Source of the DNA: Helicobacter sp. 11S02629-2
GTDB lineage: Bacteria > Campylobacterota > Campylobacteria > Campylobacterales > Helicobacteraceae
DNA: 58,861 nucleotides
Direction: 5' to 3'
Assembly (NCBI RefSeq): GCF_002272875.1
Contig: NZ_MLAN01000010.1
Span: forward strand, 1-58,861
Shown here in pieces: positions 17,054 to 26,645 of the stretch. The translations under genes were made by a program, and so were the position numbers. The notes under the pieces are model-generated. The model was not told where the DNA came from. It saw nothing but the letters and a program-made list of their open reading frames with translations, and did no database searches. Each line of letters starts with the position of its first letter. The first letter of the stretch is position 1.

Positions 17054-17294
17054 AGTCTTAAGTTTTAAGATAAAAAGACGATATGAAGGGGATTTTAACT
17101 GTAATCAAAGCTTTTTAATATCTACTATGTCATATCGATGCAAGTATCTTCTAGCATCAAAATTAATATTTTTATCATGGACTAAAAAGGAAGCAATAAA
17201 AAAAGGAGTAATAAGATAATCCCTCCTAATAAGAGAGGGAGAGTAAAATAATCCTTAATTGAAAAAGAGATTTAAGGCTGTGGCAGTAAGTGGC

Positions 17295-17332
17295 TTAAGT
17301 TATATAGCTTTATAAGTAAGCATATAACTTAA
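17295..17332 (-). terminator. Hairpin after bamA
   Basis: TTAAGTTATAT and ATATAACTTAA form a perfect 11-bp stem around a 16-base loop, about 10 bases past the bamA stop. AT-rich, with no U-tract. Confidence 0.5.
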
Positions 17333-17342
17333 AAGATATCTT

Positions 17343-19886
17343 TTAGAATCTTGTCCCCATAGTAAACTCAAAGTAGCTTGGATAGTCACTTAAGAAGTTG
17401 TTATTTTGTCTAATCTTAGAAGCACCCGGATATGAGAAGACTGAAGTCCCGTTATACCATAAGAAAGGGAAGACTAGTACTATAGGACCCATAGGAGATA
17501 CCCACTCTATAGCCGCCCCTGCCGCACCTCTAGGTAAAAGTGAAGTAGGACCGCTAAAGGTTCCAAACTGCTTAAAGTTAGCTTGATTGTTTGTTCCTTT
17601 ATAGGTTAAGAAACCATAGTCTGCATAAAGGCTAAGTCTCATCTTAGCACTAGGTATAAGACCATAGCTTAGCTCTACTGAGTTAGTAAAGATACCATCT
17701 CCACCTACGCGAAGACCAAACTCATCATTTGGAGAGATAGAGTAGCTATAAAAGCCTCTTATAGTGCCAACTCCACCCATGTAAAAAGTATCATTTAAAG
17801 AAAAGAAGTCATTTTGTGAGTATCTTAAAAGATAGCCTGCTTGGACTTTATATCTAGCTATCAAGTCTATATGCAAAAGCTTTGAAAGATCATAATAAAA
17901 GGCATTTTTAGTATAAAGTTTTACATATCTAACATCTCCTCCAAGACCTGCAAGCTGGGCAGATACTGAAGCACTTATACCGTTTTTAGGGAAGTAGTAG
18001 TCATCAGTGTTATCAAAGTTTAGACTTGGTGTAACTGAACTTTTTATAGGGGCGTTAGAGCCAACATAGTTTCTATCCCATATACCTCTTATTACACCAA
18101 TACCAACGGCATTCAGCAATGTATCTGGAGCATTATGCAACACTTGACTATCTATGCCAGGTATATTTGTGGGAAATACACGCTCATCATGGCTTGCATA
18201 GTATCTATTATATAAAGGTTGAGAATTCCCAAAAAGATCTATAAAGCCATAGGTATTAGTCCTATTTAAGTCATAGCCTACATTAAGCCTTAGGTTAGGA
18301 AGTAAAAGTCTACCTACGCTAAAGCCTCCACCTATAGTCTCTTGAGAGTAGACATAACTTAAAGAGTTAGCATAGTAAGCGTTAAATGACACACTCCACT
18401 TAGAATCTAATATACGAGGGTTAGTCAAAGAGGCATTAAAGTTTTGCTGGGTTAGACCTCTTAGCAAGCTAGAGTTAAGTCCACTTCCTAGTAAGCCTAC
18501 TTGCCCACCAAAACTTACATTAGCCCCGATACCTGCTGAAAAACCACTTCCAAAAAGGTTTCTTTCATTAACATTAGCATTAACCATAAGACCATAGAAG
18601 CTTCCATAACCCACACCAAAGACTAGCTCACCTGTCCTTCCTTCAGAGACGTTAACCACTAAGTCTATTAAGTCGTTAGTAACGCGCCTTGAATCAATAC
18701 GCACTTTATCAAAGTAGCCTAGCCTTTTAAGGGCATTTTCTGACTGGGTTATCTTAGTTAGAGAGTAAAGATCTCCGGGGGCTATTAAGACTTCACGGCG
18801 GATTATCCTATCGCCTGTTCTAGTATTACCAGTTATAACGACGTCATTAATATGTACTTTTTGCCCTACATCTATCCTAAAGTCTACGGTTACTTCTGCA
18901 GTTTTTGGATCTTTTTTGAGATCTGGAGTTATAGCTACGTAGGCATAGCCAAGGTCAGCTATCTTAAACTTCAAAGATTCTATATCTGTTCTTACATTTT
19001 GTATATCAAAGATAGATCCTTTGACTGTTAAAAGTTTTTTACTTAACTCTTTTTTAGTTATGACATCTTTGCTTAGGTTAAACTCTACATCTTTAACTTT
19101 ATACTGAACACCTTCATGGACGTTGTAATAAAGCTTAGCTTTATAGTTGTCCATATTAGCTTCTAAGAAAGGAGTTGAAACATGGGCGTCTAAGTAACCA
19201 TGTCTCATGTAAACATCTTGGATTCTAAGAGGGTCAACTTCAAGTTCGTTAAGTATAAGTTTACCGCTGTTAAGTCCGGGGAGGAAGCCTAAGAAGTCTC
19301 TTTGCTTGTTAGCACTTAGAGATTCTATAGTTCTTTTTTTAAGGTTTTTAGCACCATTATAAGTGCTTTTATCTATGACTATAGTGTTACCACGGTTTAC
19401 ATTAAGGATTATAGAGACTGCGTTTGCATTACTTAGCTTAGTTATCTCATCTTGTACTACCGTGCCATAAAAGCCTTTATATTCAAGGGCTTTTAAGATG
19501 ACATCTTTTGCATTTTTTAGCTTGGTGTTATCAAAGGTATCGCCTTTTTTGATGCCTATTTGCCCATAAAGTGTATCTTTTTCACTTTGAGTACCCCAGC
19601 CTTTAATCTCAATACTAGCAACACTTGGTTTTTCTTTGAAGTGAAAAGTTAGTACACCCTTATCAAAAGTGGCATATACGTCATTAAAATAGCCTTGATT
19701 ATAAAAATTTACAACTGCCTTATCTATGGCTGCCTCATCAAGCGTACTGCCCTCTTTAATATTACTTATATCAGAAGCTAGCTCAGATGAGATATAGCTT
19801 AAGCCCTTATAGTCAATCTTTGAGATCTCAGCCGCAAGTGCGAACTGAAAGAGAAGTAAAAAGGCCAGTGTTATAAATTTTAACAT
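17343..19886 (-). CDS. bamA: Outer-membrane protein assembly factor BamA
   Basis: Omp85 insertase of beta-barrel proteins in the outer membrane; 847 residues. A signal peptide (MLKFITLAFLLLFQFALA) leads into five POTRA-type repeats (for example YNQGYFNDVYATF, KDVILKALEYKGFYG, VHINDVVITGNTRTGDRIIR with KRLGYFDKVRID), then a C-terminal barrel. The essential L6 motif appears as GTIRGF and the protein ends on an aromatic residue (TMGTRF). AAGGATTAATAGTA precedes the ATG. Monocistronic, divergent from a membrane-protein gene. Confidence 0.97.
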   Translation of the reverse strand: MLKFITLAFLLLFQFALAAEISKIDYKGLSYISSELASDISNIKEGSTLDEAAIDKAVVNFYNQGYFNDVYATFDKGVLTFHFKEKPSVASIEIKGWGTQSEKDTLYGQIGIKKGDTFDNTKLKNAKDVILKALEYKGFYGTVVQDEITKLSNANAVSIILNVNRGNTIVIDKSTYNGAKNLKKRTIESLSANKQRDFLGFLPGLNSGKLILNELEVDPLRIQDVYMRHGYLDAHVSTPFLEANMDNYKAKLYYNVHEGVQYKVKDVEFNLSKDVITKKELSKKLLTVKGSIFDIQNVRTDIESLKFKIADLGYAYVAITPDLKKDPKTAEVTVDFRIDVGQKVHINDVVITGNTRTGDRIIRREVLIAPGDLYSLTKITQSENALKRLGYFDKVRIDSRRVTNDLIDLVVNVSEGRTGELVFGVGYGSFYGLMVNANVNERNLFGSGFSAGIGANVSFGGQVGLLGSGLNSSLLRGLTQQNFNASLTNPRILDSKWSVSFNAYYANSLSYVYSQETIGGGFSVGRLLLPNLRLNVGYDLNRTNTYGFIDLFGNSQPLYNRYYASHDERVFPTNIPGIDSQVLHNAPDTLLNAVGIGVIRGIWDRNYVGSNAPIKSSVTPSLNFDNTDDYYFPKNGISASVSAQLAGLGGDVRYVKLYTKNAFYYDLSKLLHIDLIARYKVQAGYLLRYSQNDFFSLNDTFYMGGVGTIRGFYSYSISPNDEFGLRVGGDGIFTNSVELSYGLIPSAKMRLSLYADYGFLTYKGTNNQANFKQFGTFSGPTSLLPRGAAGAAIEWVSPMGPIVLVFPFLWYNGTSVFSYPGASKIRQNNNFLSDYPSYFEFTMGTRF

Positions 19887-19974
19887 TACTATTAATCCTT
19901 GGTTAAATGAAAGAAAATAGACATTATACTAGATTAAAAATAGTAAAATACATAAAAATCACCTAGGTAGGTTA

Positions 19975-20568
19975 ATGACTAATTTTATATCACTGTATGC
20001 TGTCTCTGTATATTCCCTAGCATTAGGCCTAATATTTCTTAAGATCCCTCTTAAACTAAGAATCTATACCAAGCTAGCCATCTTTGTGCTAATACTAATA
20101 GTTCTTAACATAAGCATAGAAGGTATAAGCATAGCTAAACTTATATATAGCGTCTTCGATATGCCAAGTATACTCTTATTACTAATATGTATCTTAAGTT
20201 TAGTTAGAACCTTTGTAAAAGCTACACCACTTTCTATATCACGTGCTGGTTTTATAAGCATCTTTGTAGTTTGGATACTGCTTTTTTTAAACACACTAGG
20301 CTTTTTTCACATAGGCTTTGGCGTGTATAATGATCAAATCTTAATCACAGCCTTAATCATAGCTATACTCTACCTCATGGATCAGAACTTAGGAATCTTG
20401 CTTCTTATAAGCTTTTTCTTAACCCTTGTGCTGCCTTTCCACATAGATATGCTAAATGGCTTTGTAGATAGCTTTGTAGCACTTTTTGGCTTTTTAGTCC
20501 AAGGCAAGAAGATAAACTATGAAAATCTTCACAAAGCCCTTTTAAAACCTAATATAACTAAGGCTTAG
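19975..20568 (+). CDS. Small polytopic membrane protein, unknown function
   Basis: 197 residues with about five or six hydrophobic segments (ISLYAVSVYSLALGLIFL, LAIFVLILIVLNI, ILLLLICILSL, AGFISIFVVWILLFL, ILITALIIAILYL, LLLISFFLTLVL) and a short basic tail. No motif recognised. GGTAGG stands a few bases upstream of the ATG. It is divergent from bamA across 88 bases and closes with a hairpin at 20602-20635. Confidence 0.75.
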   Translation: MTNFISLYAVSVYSLALGLIFLKIPLKLRIYTKLAIFVLILIVLNISIEGISIAKLIYSVFDMPSILLLLICILSLVRTFVKATPLSISRAGFISIFVVWILLFLNTLGFFHIGFGVYNDQILITALIIAILYLMDQNLGILLLISFFLTLVLPFHIDMLNGFVDSFVALFGFLVQGKKINYENLHKALLKPNITKA

Positions 20569-20601
20569 GGATTTAGCATTTCTCATGGTCTAGAGGGAGA
20601 A

Positions 20602-20635
20602 AGATAGCATCAATACATAAAAAATTATGCTATCT
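20602..20635. terminator. Hairpin between convergent genes
   Basis: AGATAGCAT (20602-20610) and ATGCTATCT (20627-20635) form a perfect 9-bp stem with a 16-base loop between the membrane-protein gene and the Hof-type OMP. Confidence 0.5.
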
Positions 20636-20648
20636 ATAAAACCTTAGC

Positions 20649-22019
20649 TTAATACTCAAACTTAATAGTATTCATAACATAGCTTCTATCACTAAGCACT
20701 TTTGGGGCACCACTTCTTTGCAAGCCAGTTAGCACATCAAAGCCAGCATTGGTGATATTAGTAAAGTAGTTTGCTTTTAAAGAGTAGGTTATATGGCTAG
20801 TTAAAAAGACATCAAGCCCTAAGATTAAAGAGTACTCAGTCGCAAGTGGGCTATTAGAGTAGCGTCCATCAAGCTTTATATCAAGATACTTGCCAATCTC
20901 AAAGTTTGAGTAAAGTAAAATGTTAAATACGTCTTTATTAACAGCGGCATTAAGTGAGGGGCCATTTATAAAAACTGAGCTATCCCATATATCTATATCC
21001 ATAGGATTCCCATAAGTGCCAAATCTCGCATTTGCATTGCCAAAGTTTTTATAAAGCCCAAGCCCAAGTGAGTACTTTTCATTAAAGACTACATCTTGTC
21101 TTAAAAATATAGTCCCAGTCACTCCACTAGTGCTTCCAAAAAACTGCCCTACACCCCATCTATTAATAGTTGGGTCATAAATTGGCAAGGCGGCTACTAT
21201 CTTAGTTAGATAACTTATCTTGCTATCTCCAAAAAGTAAGTCTAAGCTAGCCCCGGGAGCTACATAGTCTTCTATCCCATAGTAGGCATAAAGCTTGAAG
21301 TTGTAAAAATCTCTTTTTAGTTCATACTCGGCATTTATCACGCCTGTTGGTATATAAAGGCGTGAGAAGTCATAAAGCCAGCCACTCCCCCATATAGACA
21401 TGGAATCTGTTCCAAAAAGTGTAAGTTTTTGCCCTTCGCTTAGTTTAAAAGCAAGATTTACCCCTTGGGCATAGCCACCAAACCAAGTGCTAGCTTTCTC
21501 AAAGCGACCTAAGGTTATATCTAGATACTTATTAGCATACTGCAAGTAAGCATCATAGACTATAACATTTCTAGTATTAGCACTGCTTGCTTGACCTAGC
21601 CCTAAGTAGCCTGCATAAAAGCCTATGTAGTCATGACCTAAAGAGTTTTCTACACCAAAAGTAGCACGGGTGGAATCTTGCAATAGTCCTCCAGCCACAC
21701 CACCAAGCCCTAGCTTAAAGCCTTCATACTCATAGTAGATTCCAAGATGTGCTAAAACTGAAGCATAGCTTTCTGTAGGATATATCTGCCTAGCTTTATC
21801 TATAGCATTTTTATTAAGCCCAGACTTGCTAAAAACTTCAGCGCCAGCTTTGAAAGAGAAGTTATTAGTATTAAAGATGTTAGCATCCATTTTAGGGCTT
21901 ACTTGCTTTACTGCCTGCGTGTTTAAAGGCTTTGTTTTATTGGTTAAAACCTCTTCATTAGCTAAAACATAGCTTGAAAGTAAGAGGGCATTTACACTTA
22001 AGAGTTTTATAGCTTGCAC
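20649..22019 (-). CDS. Hof-type outer-membrane protein
   Basis: 456 residues. The start is GTG at 22019, four bases after AAGGAG. A signal peptide (MQAIKLLSVNALLLSSYVLA) is followed by NFSFKAGAEVFSKSGLN, a block typical of the Helicobacter Hof outer-membrane family; alternating amphipathic strands predict a beta-barrel (GFKLGLGGVAGGLLQD, YLDITLGRFEKAST, EYSLILGLDVFLTSHITYSL) ending in Tyr (MNTIKFEY). Role unknown, probably a porin-like channel. It is convergent with the small membrane protein. Confidence 0.82.
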   Translation of the reverse strand: MQAIKLLSVNALLLSSYVLANEEVLTNKTKPLNTQAVKQVSPKMDANIFNTNNFSFKAGAEVFSKSGLNKNAIDKARQIYPTESYASVLAHLGIYYEYEGFKLGLGGVAGGLLQDSTRATFGVENSLGHDYIGFYAGYLGLGQASSANTRNVIVYDAYLQYANKYLDITLGRFEKASTWFGGYAQGVNLAFKLSEGQKLTLFGTDSMSIWGSGWLYDFSRLYIPTGVINAEYELKRDFYNFKLYAYYGIEDYVAPGASLDLLFGDSKISYLTKIVAALPIYDPTINRWGVGQFFGSTSGVTGTIFLRQDVVFNEKYSLGLGLYKNFGNANARFGTYGNPMDIDIWDSSVFINGPSLNAAVNKDVFNILLYSNFEIGKYLDIKLDGRYSNSPLATEYSLILGLDVFLTSHITYSLKANYFTNITNAGFDVLTGLQRSGAPKVLSDRSYVMNTIKFEY

Positions 22020-22137
22020 CTATCTCCTTTTTAAATATATAAGAATATATTCTATATAAAATACAAAGCTAATACAAACTACTATAATTGCAACGCACAT
22101 TAGCCTTAGTGTCATTTTTAGCAAAAGGTGGGAATCT

Positions 22138-23097
22138 ATGAAAACAATTCAGTATCTGCCAGTAGATATATTTGGCTCGGTTATGGGAATGAGTGCTTTA
22201 AGTATGGCTTGGATAGTAAGCACTCACTTTTATGTATCCTATGTTTATGCGGCACTAGCTGTGATAACTTTTATCTTTGGCTGCATAGTTTTTATACTAA
22301 AGTTTACTAATAAAACTTGCTTTACAACCTTAAAAGAAGACTTCATGGACAAAAGTCAAAAGCCATTTTATTCAACCTTTTGCATAGCTTGTCTTTTGCT
22401 TCCTAATCTTATACATAGATTCGTACCGACACTAAGCTACTATCTATGGATATTTGGAATAGTTACTATTTTTATCTTTTCTACTTACATAACACTTATG
22501 TGGTTTAATACAAGACATACTTTTAAAAATCTTACAGGTGGGGTTGTAGTGCCTCTTGTAGGCTTGCTAAATATCTCTTCTGCTTTGCCTCTTTTTAAAA
22601 CTCCTTTCTTTAGTGACTTATCTATAATAAGTATAAGCATAGGAGTAGTTTTTGCCGTACCTATAATTAGTATTTTGATTATTAGAATCATGTATATAAA
22701 TATACCTATGAGCCGCAAGGCAGCAAAGTTTAATGGAAGCTTAGCCATCATCTCAGCGCCATTTTGTGTAATCTTTATAGCCCTAGAAGGTATAGCTAAT
22801 ATAAACTATATCTCTTATGGACTGTTTTACTCTGCCTTTTTTATCTTTGTAGCCTTAAGTCCACGCATCATAAAAATGCTTATAAGCCCTTTTAAGTTTC
22901 CTTTATGGAGGACTTCTTTCCCTATAGGTCTACTTGCAATCTGTGCTATAAAACTACATCATTTTGAGCCTGATAATATATTTTTAACTGTATTTAGCTA
23001 TTTTCTGTTATATCTTGCCACTGTGGTTATAAGCTATTATTTTATAATGACTTTTTACGCAATAGTAATTAAACGGGATATAAGGATAATTTTATGA
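22138..23097 (+). CDS. TehA/SLAC1-family anion channel or exporter
   Basis: 319 residues with about ten membrane segments. The N-terminus VDIFGSVMGMSALSMAW matches the start of TehA/SLAC1 (TDT family) proteins, which move anions or contribute to tellurite resistance; later segments (GGVVVPLVGLLNISSALPLF, NGSLAIISAPFCVIFIALEG) fit the fivefold hairpin repeat. AAGGTGGG precedes the ATG. Its stop overlaps the trpCF start by four bases (ATGA), so the two are co-translated although the functions look unrelated. Substrate not inferable. Confidence 0.78.
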   Translation: MKTIQYLPVDIFGSVMGMSALSMAWIVSTHFYVSYVYAALAVITFIFGCIVFILKFTNKTCFTTLKEDFMDKSQKPFYSTFCIACLLLPNLIHRFVPTLSYYLWIFGIVTIFIFSTYITLMWFNTRHTFKNLTGGVVVPLVGLLNISSALPLFKTPFFSDLSIISISIGVVFAVPIISILIIRIMYINIPMSRKAAKFNGSLAIISAPFCVIFIALEGIANINYISYGLFYSAFFIFVALSPRIIKMLISPFKFPLWRTSFPIGLLAICAIKLHHFEPDNIFLTVFSYFLLYLATVVISYYFIMTFYAIVIKRDIRIIL

Positions 23098-24539
23098 CTG
23101 AAGTTTTGTTAGATATATGCAACGCAAAAAGGCAAAGGATAGCCAAGAAAGGCTTTACACTAGGTCATGTTATACCTTATAGCCGAACCCATCCAATAAT
23201 AAAGCCAACCTTCCCGCTTTTCATAGCTGAAGTTAAAAGAAAATCGCCAAGCCTAGGAAGCTTAAAAGACATCAAACACCCTGCCCTTCTAGCTACAGCT
23301 TATAAAGACTGCGGGGCTAATGCCATCTCAGTGCTTTGTGAAGAAGACTACTTTGGAGGAAGCTTAAATGACTTAATGGAAGTTAAAAAAGCCTTACCAG
23401 AAATCTGCGTTTTAAGAAAAGACTTTATCTTAGAGCCAGAAGAAGTAGAAGTAAGCTATCTAGCTGGGGCTGATATGGTGCTTTTAATAGTTAACCTTTT
23501 CTTAGATGACTTTAAAAAGCTAGAGCTACTTTTTAACACCTGCCTTAAGTTTAATCTAACGCCTTTAGTTGAAGTCCATGATGAAAAAGAACTAGAGATG
23601 GCTTTAAAGTTAGATATAGACTATGGAATCCTTGGTATAAACTCTAGAAACCTAGATACTTTAAAGATTAATAAGCTTAATGCCTTCATCCTTCGTCAAA
23701 AAGTCCCAAGTGAGATTCCAGTTATATTTGAAAGTGGGATAGATAATAGTTATGATGCTTTTATAGTAGGAAGTGTGAGGTTTGAAGGCTTTTTGGTTGG
23801 AAGCTATCTTATGCAAGCCCTAAATATGCCTAATATGAAACAAACCCTCTTTTCTAGACTTATAAATCTAATAGCTAGCTTTAAAGCAGGTGCACAAAGA
23901 GACTTCTTTTACAAGCTTGTAAATATGTTTGTAACTAAAAAGCCACCACTTATAAAAGTTTGTGGCATTAATAATATAGACTTTGCTTTAAGTGCTTCAA
24001 AACACGCCCACTTGCTAGGTTTTGTGCTAGTAAAAAGTAGCCCACGCTTTGTGGATGCTAAGTTTTTAGAAAAGATTAATGAATACGAAAATATAAAAAA
24101 TGCACTTAAAATTGGCGTAGTAGCTGATAAAGAAAGTTTAAAGCTAGGATTAGAGTTAATAAAGAAAAACTTACTAGACTGCTTACAACTTCACGAAGCT
24201 GAAGACTTAGATAATGGTTTATATTTTGGTTTAGATTTAAAAGAGGCTACTTTTTGCTACTATAAGGCAGTTAAAAATGTAGATTCCAAAGATAGTCTTT
24301 TAAATCTACTAGATAGTAGTCATGGAGAAGGTATTGAGGCTGACTTAGATTCCATATCAGGCTTTGATAACTTAGCAATAGCAGGCGGGGTAAGTGAAGC
24401 CAACTTAGAATCTTTTTTAAACCTTAGTCCAAAGCTAATAGATCTTTGCTCAGCCCTAGAAAGCAGCAAGGGCATAAAAGACACTACTAAATTAGAATCT
24501 TTTTTTAACAAACTAAATACTTGCAACTGCAAGAAATAA
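23094..24539 (+). CDS. trpC: Bifunctional indole-3-glycerol-phosphate synthase / phosphoribosylanthranilate isomerase
   Basis: 481-residue TrpC-TrpF fusion acting on two consecutive steps of tryptophan synthesis. The TrpC half has FIAEVKRKSPSLG, LRKDFILEPEEVEVSYLAGAD, PLVEVHDEKELEMAL and LGINSRNL; the TrpF half, from about residue 285, has IKVCGINNIDFALSAS, LLGFVLVKSSPRFVD, CLQLHEAEDL and LAIAGGVSEANL. The isomerase catalytic Cys is in VCG. It lies alone, outside any trp operon, coupled to a TehA-like gene upstream and to pnp 12 bases downstream. The symbol trpC(F) would be fuller. Confidence 0.94.
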   Translation: MTEVLLDICNAKRQRIAKKGFTLGHVIPYSRTHPIIKPTFPLFIAEVKRKSPSLGSLKDIKHPALLATAYKDCGANAISVLCEEDYFGGSLNDLMEVKKALPEICVLRKDFILEPEEVEVSYLAGADMVLLIVNLFLDDFKKLELLFNTCLKFNLTPLVEVHDEKELEMALKLDIDYGILGINSRNLDTLKINKLNAFILRQKVPSEIPVIFESGIDNSYDAFIVGSVRFEGFLVGSYLMQALNMPNMKQTLFSRLINLIASFKAGAQRDFFYKLVNMFVTKKPPLIKVCGINNIDFALSASKHAHLLGFVLVKSSPRFVDAKFLEKINEYENIKNALKIGVVADKESLKLGLELIKKNLLDCLQLHEAEDLDNGLYFGLDLKEATFCYYKAVKNVDSKDSLLNLLDSSHGEGIEADLDSISGFDNLAIAGGVSEANLESFLNLSPKLIDLCSALESSKGIKDTTKLESFFNKLNTCNCKK

Positions 24540-24551
24540 TAAAGGCACTAA

Positions 24552-26645
24552 ATGGACATGATTTCAGTTACTAACGCTAGTGGAGTAGTAGAAACCTACA
24601 CTCTTAACACTTATGCAAGATCAAGCGACTTTTCTTTGATGCAGCAAATCGGAGAAAGCGTTATCTTGGCGACTATTTGTATAGATTTAGAAACTGATGA
24701 AACTCTAGATTTTTTACCCTTAAGTGTGCAGTACATCGAAAAAAACTATGCTATAGGGCGCATCCCTCAAGGCTTTAATAAAAAAGAAGGCAAGCCTAGT
24801 GAAGGAGAAGTCCTAACTTCAAGGCTTATAGATAGAAGTCTTAGACCACTTTTTCCTAAAGACTTTAGATATGGCGTGCAGATAACTGTTATGGTTTTTT
24901 CTTATGATGGCAAAAGTGACCTAAGCAAAGATGCACTAAATGCAGCAAGTCTTTGTTTGTATCTTTCTTCCATACCTCTAAAAAGAGATGCTATCTTAAA
25001 TGCAACCAGGATAGTAAGGCTTCCTAGCCTTCCAGTTGATGCAAGGCTTAATGTAGCAACACAGATGAAGTCTCTAAGTGGCTCAAGCCTAGATCTTTTT
25101 GTAAGTGGGATAGAAGAAGATCTTCTTATGATAGAGATGCAAACACCTAAGGTTCCACAAAGCAAAGAAGCTGCTGCAGTCATAGAAGAGATAGAAGAAG
25201 ATGAGCTATTAGACGCTTTAAGGCTAGCAAAAGAGCAGATTTTAAAAAACTCTACTATCTATAAAGAAGCCTTTAAAGATAGGGGCAACAAAAAGCTAGT
25301 TATAGAATCTAAAAGCTTAGATAAAGCCAAGCTTGAAAGCCTAAAAGCTGAATACTTTTCTACCTTAAAAGATATGCTTAAAACACTTTCAAAAAGCGAA
25401 AGAAGTACTTTGATGAGTGGCTTTGTCAAAGAAAGTAGTACTAAGTATGAGTTTGATACCAAGCCTTATATAGAAGAGATCATGCATGAAGTGTTTCGCG
25501 ACCTTGTCTTAAAAGATAGGCTAAGGGCTGATGGTAGAGACTTTAATGAGATAAGAAAGATAGATATAAAAAGTAATATCTTGCCTTGTGTGCATGGAAG
25601 CACACTTTTTACTAGAGGACAAACCCAAGCCCTAGTAAGTGTAACACTAGGCTCTGAAAACGACGCCCAAACCCAAGAAAGCCTAAGCTTGCTATCTAAA
25701 AAAAGAGTTATGCTTCACTATAACTTTCCACCCTTTAGTGTGGGAGAAGCTATGCCTATCTTTGGCACTTCAAGAAGAGAGTTAGGACACGGAAACCTCG
25801 CACTTAAAGCTATAGAATCTAATATCTTAGAAGACTACTACATCATAAGGATAGTAAGTGAGATCTTAGAATCTAATGGCTCAAGCTCTATGGCTAGTGT
25901 GTGTGGTGCAACGCTTTCACTACTTGGGGCTGATGTAAAGATGAAAAATAAAGTAGCTGGCATAGCCATGGGGCTAGTCCATGATGAAGGCTTTAAAGAC
26001 TTTGTCATCTTAAGTGATATCTTAGGGCTAGAAGACCACTATGGAGACATGGACTTTAAAGTAACTGGAACGCGCCTTGGCTTTAGTGCCTTACAGCTTG
26101 ATATAAAAACTAGTGGCTTAAGCCTAGAAGTTTTAAAAGCTGCTTTAAGCCAAGCAAGAAGTGGACTAGATCATATATTAGGTCTTATGGAGGCTGTAAC
26201 CATCACGCCTAATCCTAACATCTTGCCTAGTGTGGAACGCTTTCAAGTCCCATCAAATAAGATAGTAGACATCATAGGTCAAGGTGGAAAAACTATAAGA
26301 GATATCATCTCTCGCTTTAATATATCTATAGATATAGATAAAGATAACTCTATGGTGGTTATAACTTCTAATAATAAAGCCAATCTAAGTGAGGCAAAAG
26401 ACTACATACAAAGCATCATCCATAAAGAAAAGCCTAGCTTTAAAGTGGGTCAAGAAGTAGTAGGAGTTGTAAAAAATATAAAAGACTTTGGAATCTTTTT
26501 AGAGATTAATGGCAGTGGGACAGATGGCTTACTTCCATCTAAAAAGATACAAGATATAAGCTCCATCACCCAAGGTCAAAGCTTAGAGTGTGTTATAGTT
26601 AATATTAATGCCAAATCTCAAATTGAGCTAGGATTTAAGGGATGA
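24552..26645 (+). CDS. pnp: Polyribonucleotide nucleotidyltransferase (PNPase)
   Basis: 697 residues. 3'-5' phosphorolytic exoribonuclease; cytoplasmic. Two RNase PH domains (IGRIPQGFNKKEGKPSEGE, SRLIDRSLRPLFPKDFRYG in the first; TQALVSVTLGSENDAQ, HYNFPPFSVGE, GTSRRELGHG and DHYGDMDFKVTGT in the second), then a KH domain (VERFQVPSNKIVDIIGQGGK) and an S1 domain (VGQEVVGVVKNIKDFGIFLE). It ends shortly after the S1 core. The stop overlaps the next start by four bases. Confidence 0.97.
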   Translation: MDMISVTNASGVVETYTLNTYARSSDFSLMQQIGESVILATICIDLETDETLDFLPLSVQYIEKNYAIGRIPQGFNKKEGKPSEGEVLTSRLIDRSLRPLFPKDFRYGVQITVMVFSYDGKSDLSKDALNAASLCLYLSSIPLKRDAILNATRIVRLPSLPVDARLNVATQMKSLSGSSLDLFVSGIEEDLLMIEMQTPKVPQSKEAAAVIEEIEEDELLDALRLAKEQILKNSTIYKEAFKDRGNKKLVIESKSLDKAKLESLKAEYFSTLKDMLKTLSKSERSTLMSGFVKESSTKYEFDTKPYIEEIMHEVFRDLVLKDRLRADGRDFNEIRKIDIKSNILPCVHGSTLFTRGQTQALVSVTLGSENDAQTQESLSLLSKKRVMLHYNFPPFSVGEAMPIFGTSRRELGHGNLALKAIESNILEDYYIIRIVSEILESNGSSSMASVCGATLSLLGADVKMKNKVAGIAMGLVHDEGFKDFVILSDILGLEDHYGDMDFKVTGTRLGFSALQLDIKTSGLSLEVLKAALSQARSGLDHILGLMEAVTITPNPNILPSVERFQVPSNKIVDIIGQGGKTIRDIISRFNISIDIDKDNSMVVITSNNKANLSEAKDYIQSIIHKEKPSFKVGQEVVGVVKNIKDFGIFLEINGSGTDGLLPSKKIQDISSITQGQSLECVIVNINAKSQIELGFKG

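Larger units (their letters stand above)
16998..17342. other. Region between flaB and bamA
   Basis: Holds the flaB sigma-54 site (17036-17053), a small TCCCTC/GAGGGA hairpin (17220-17240) and an 11-bp hairpin at 17295-17332. A + strand frame at 16938-17219 overlaps the flaB 5' end and leader and lacks protein-like composition; it is not called. Confidence 0.5.

Noticed and set aside
16938-17219. 93-codon + strand frame over the flaB start
   Set aside because: Runs antisense through the flaB 5' end and across its sigma-54 promoter; composition is not protein-like.
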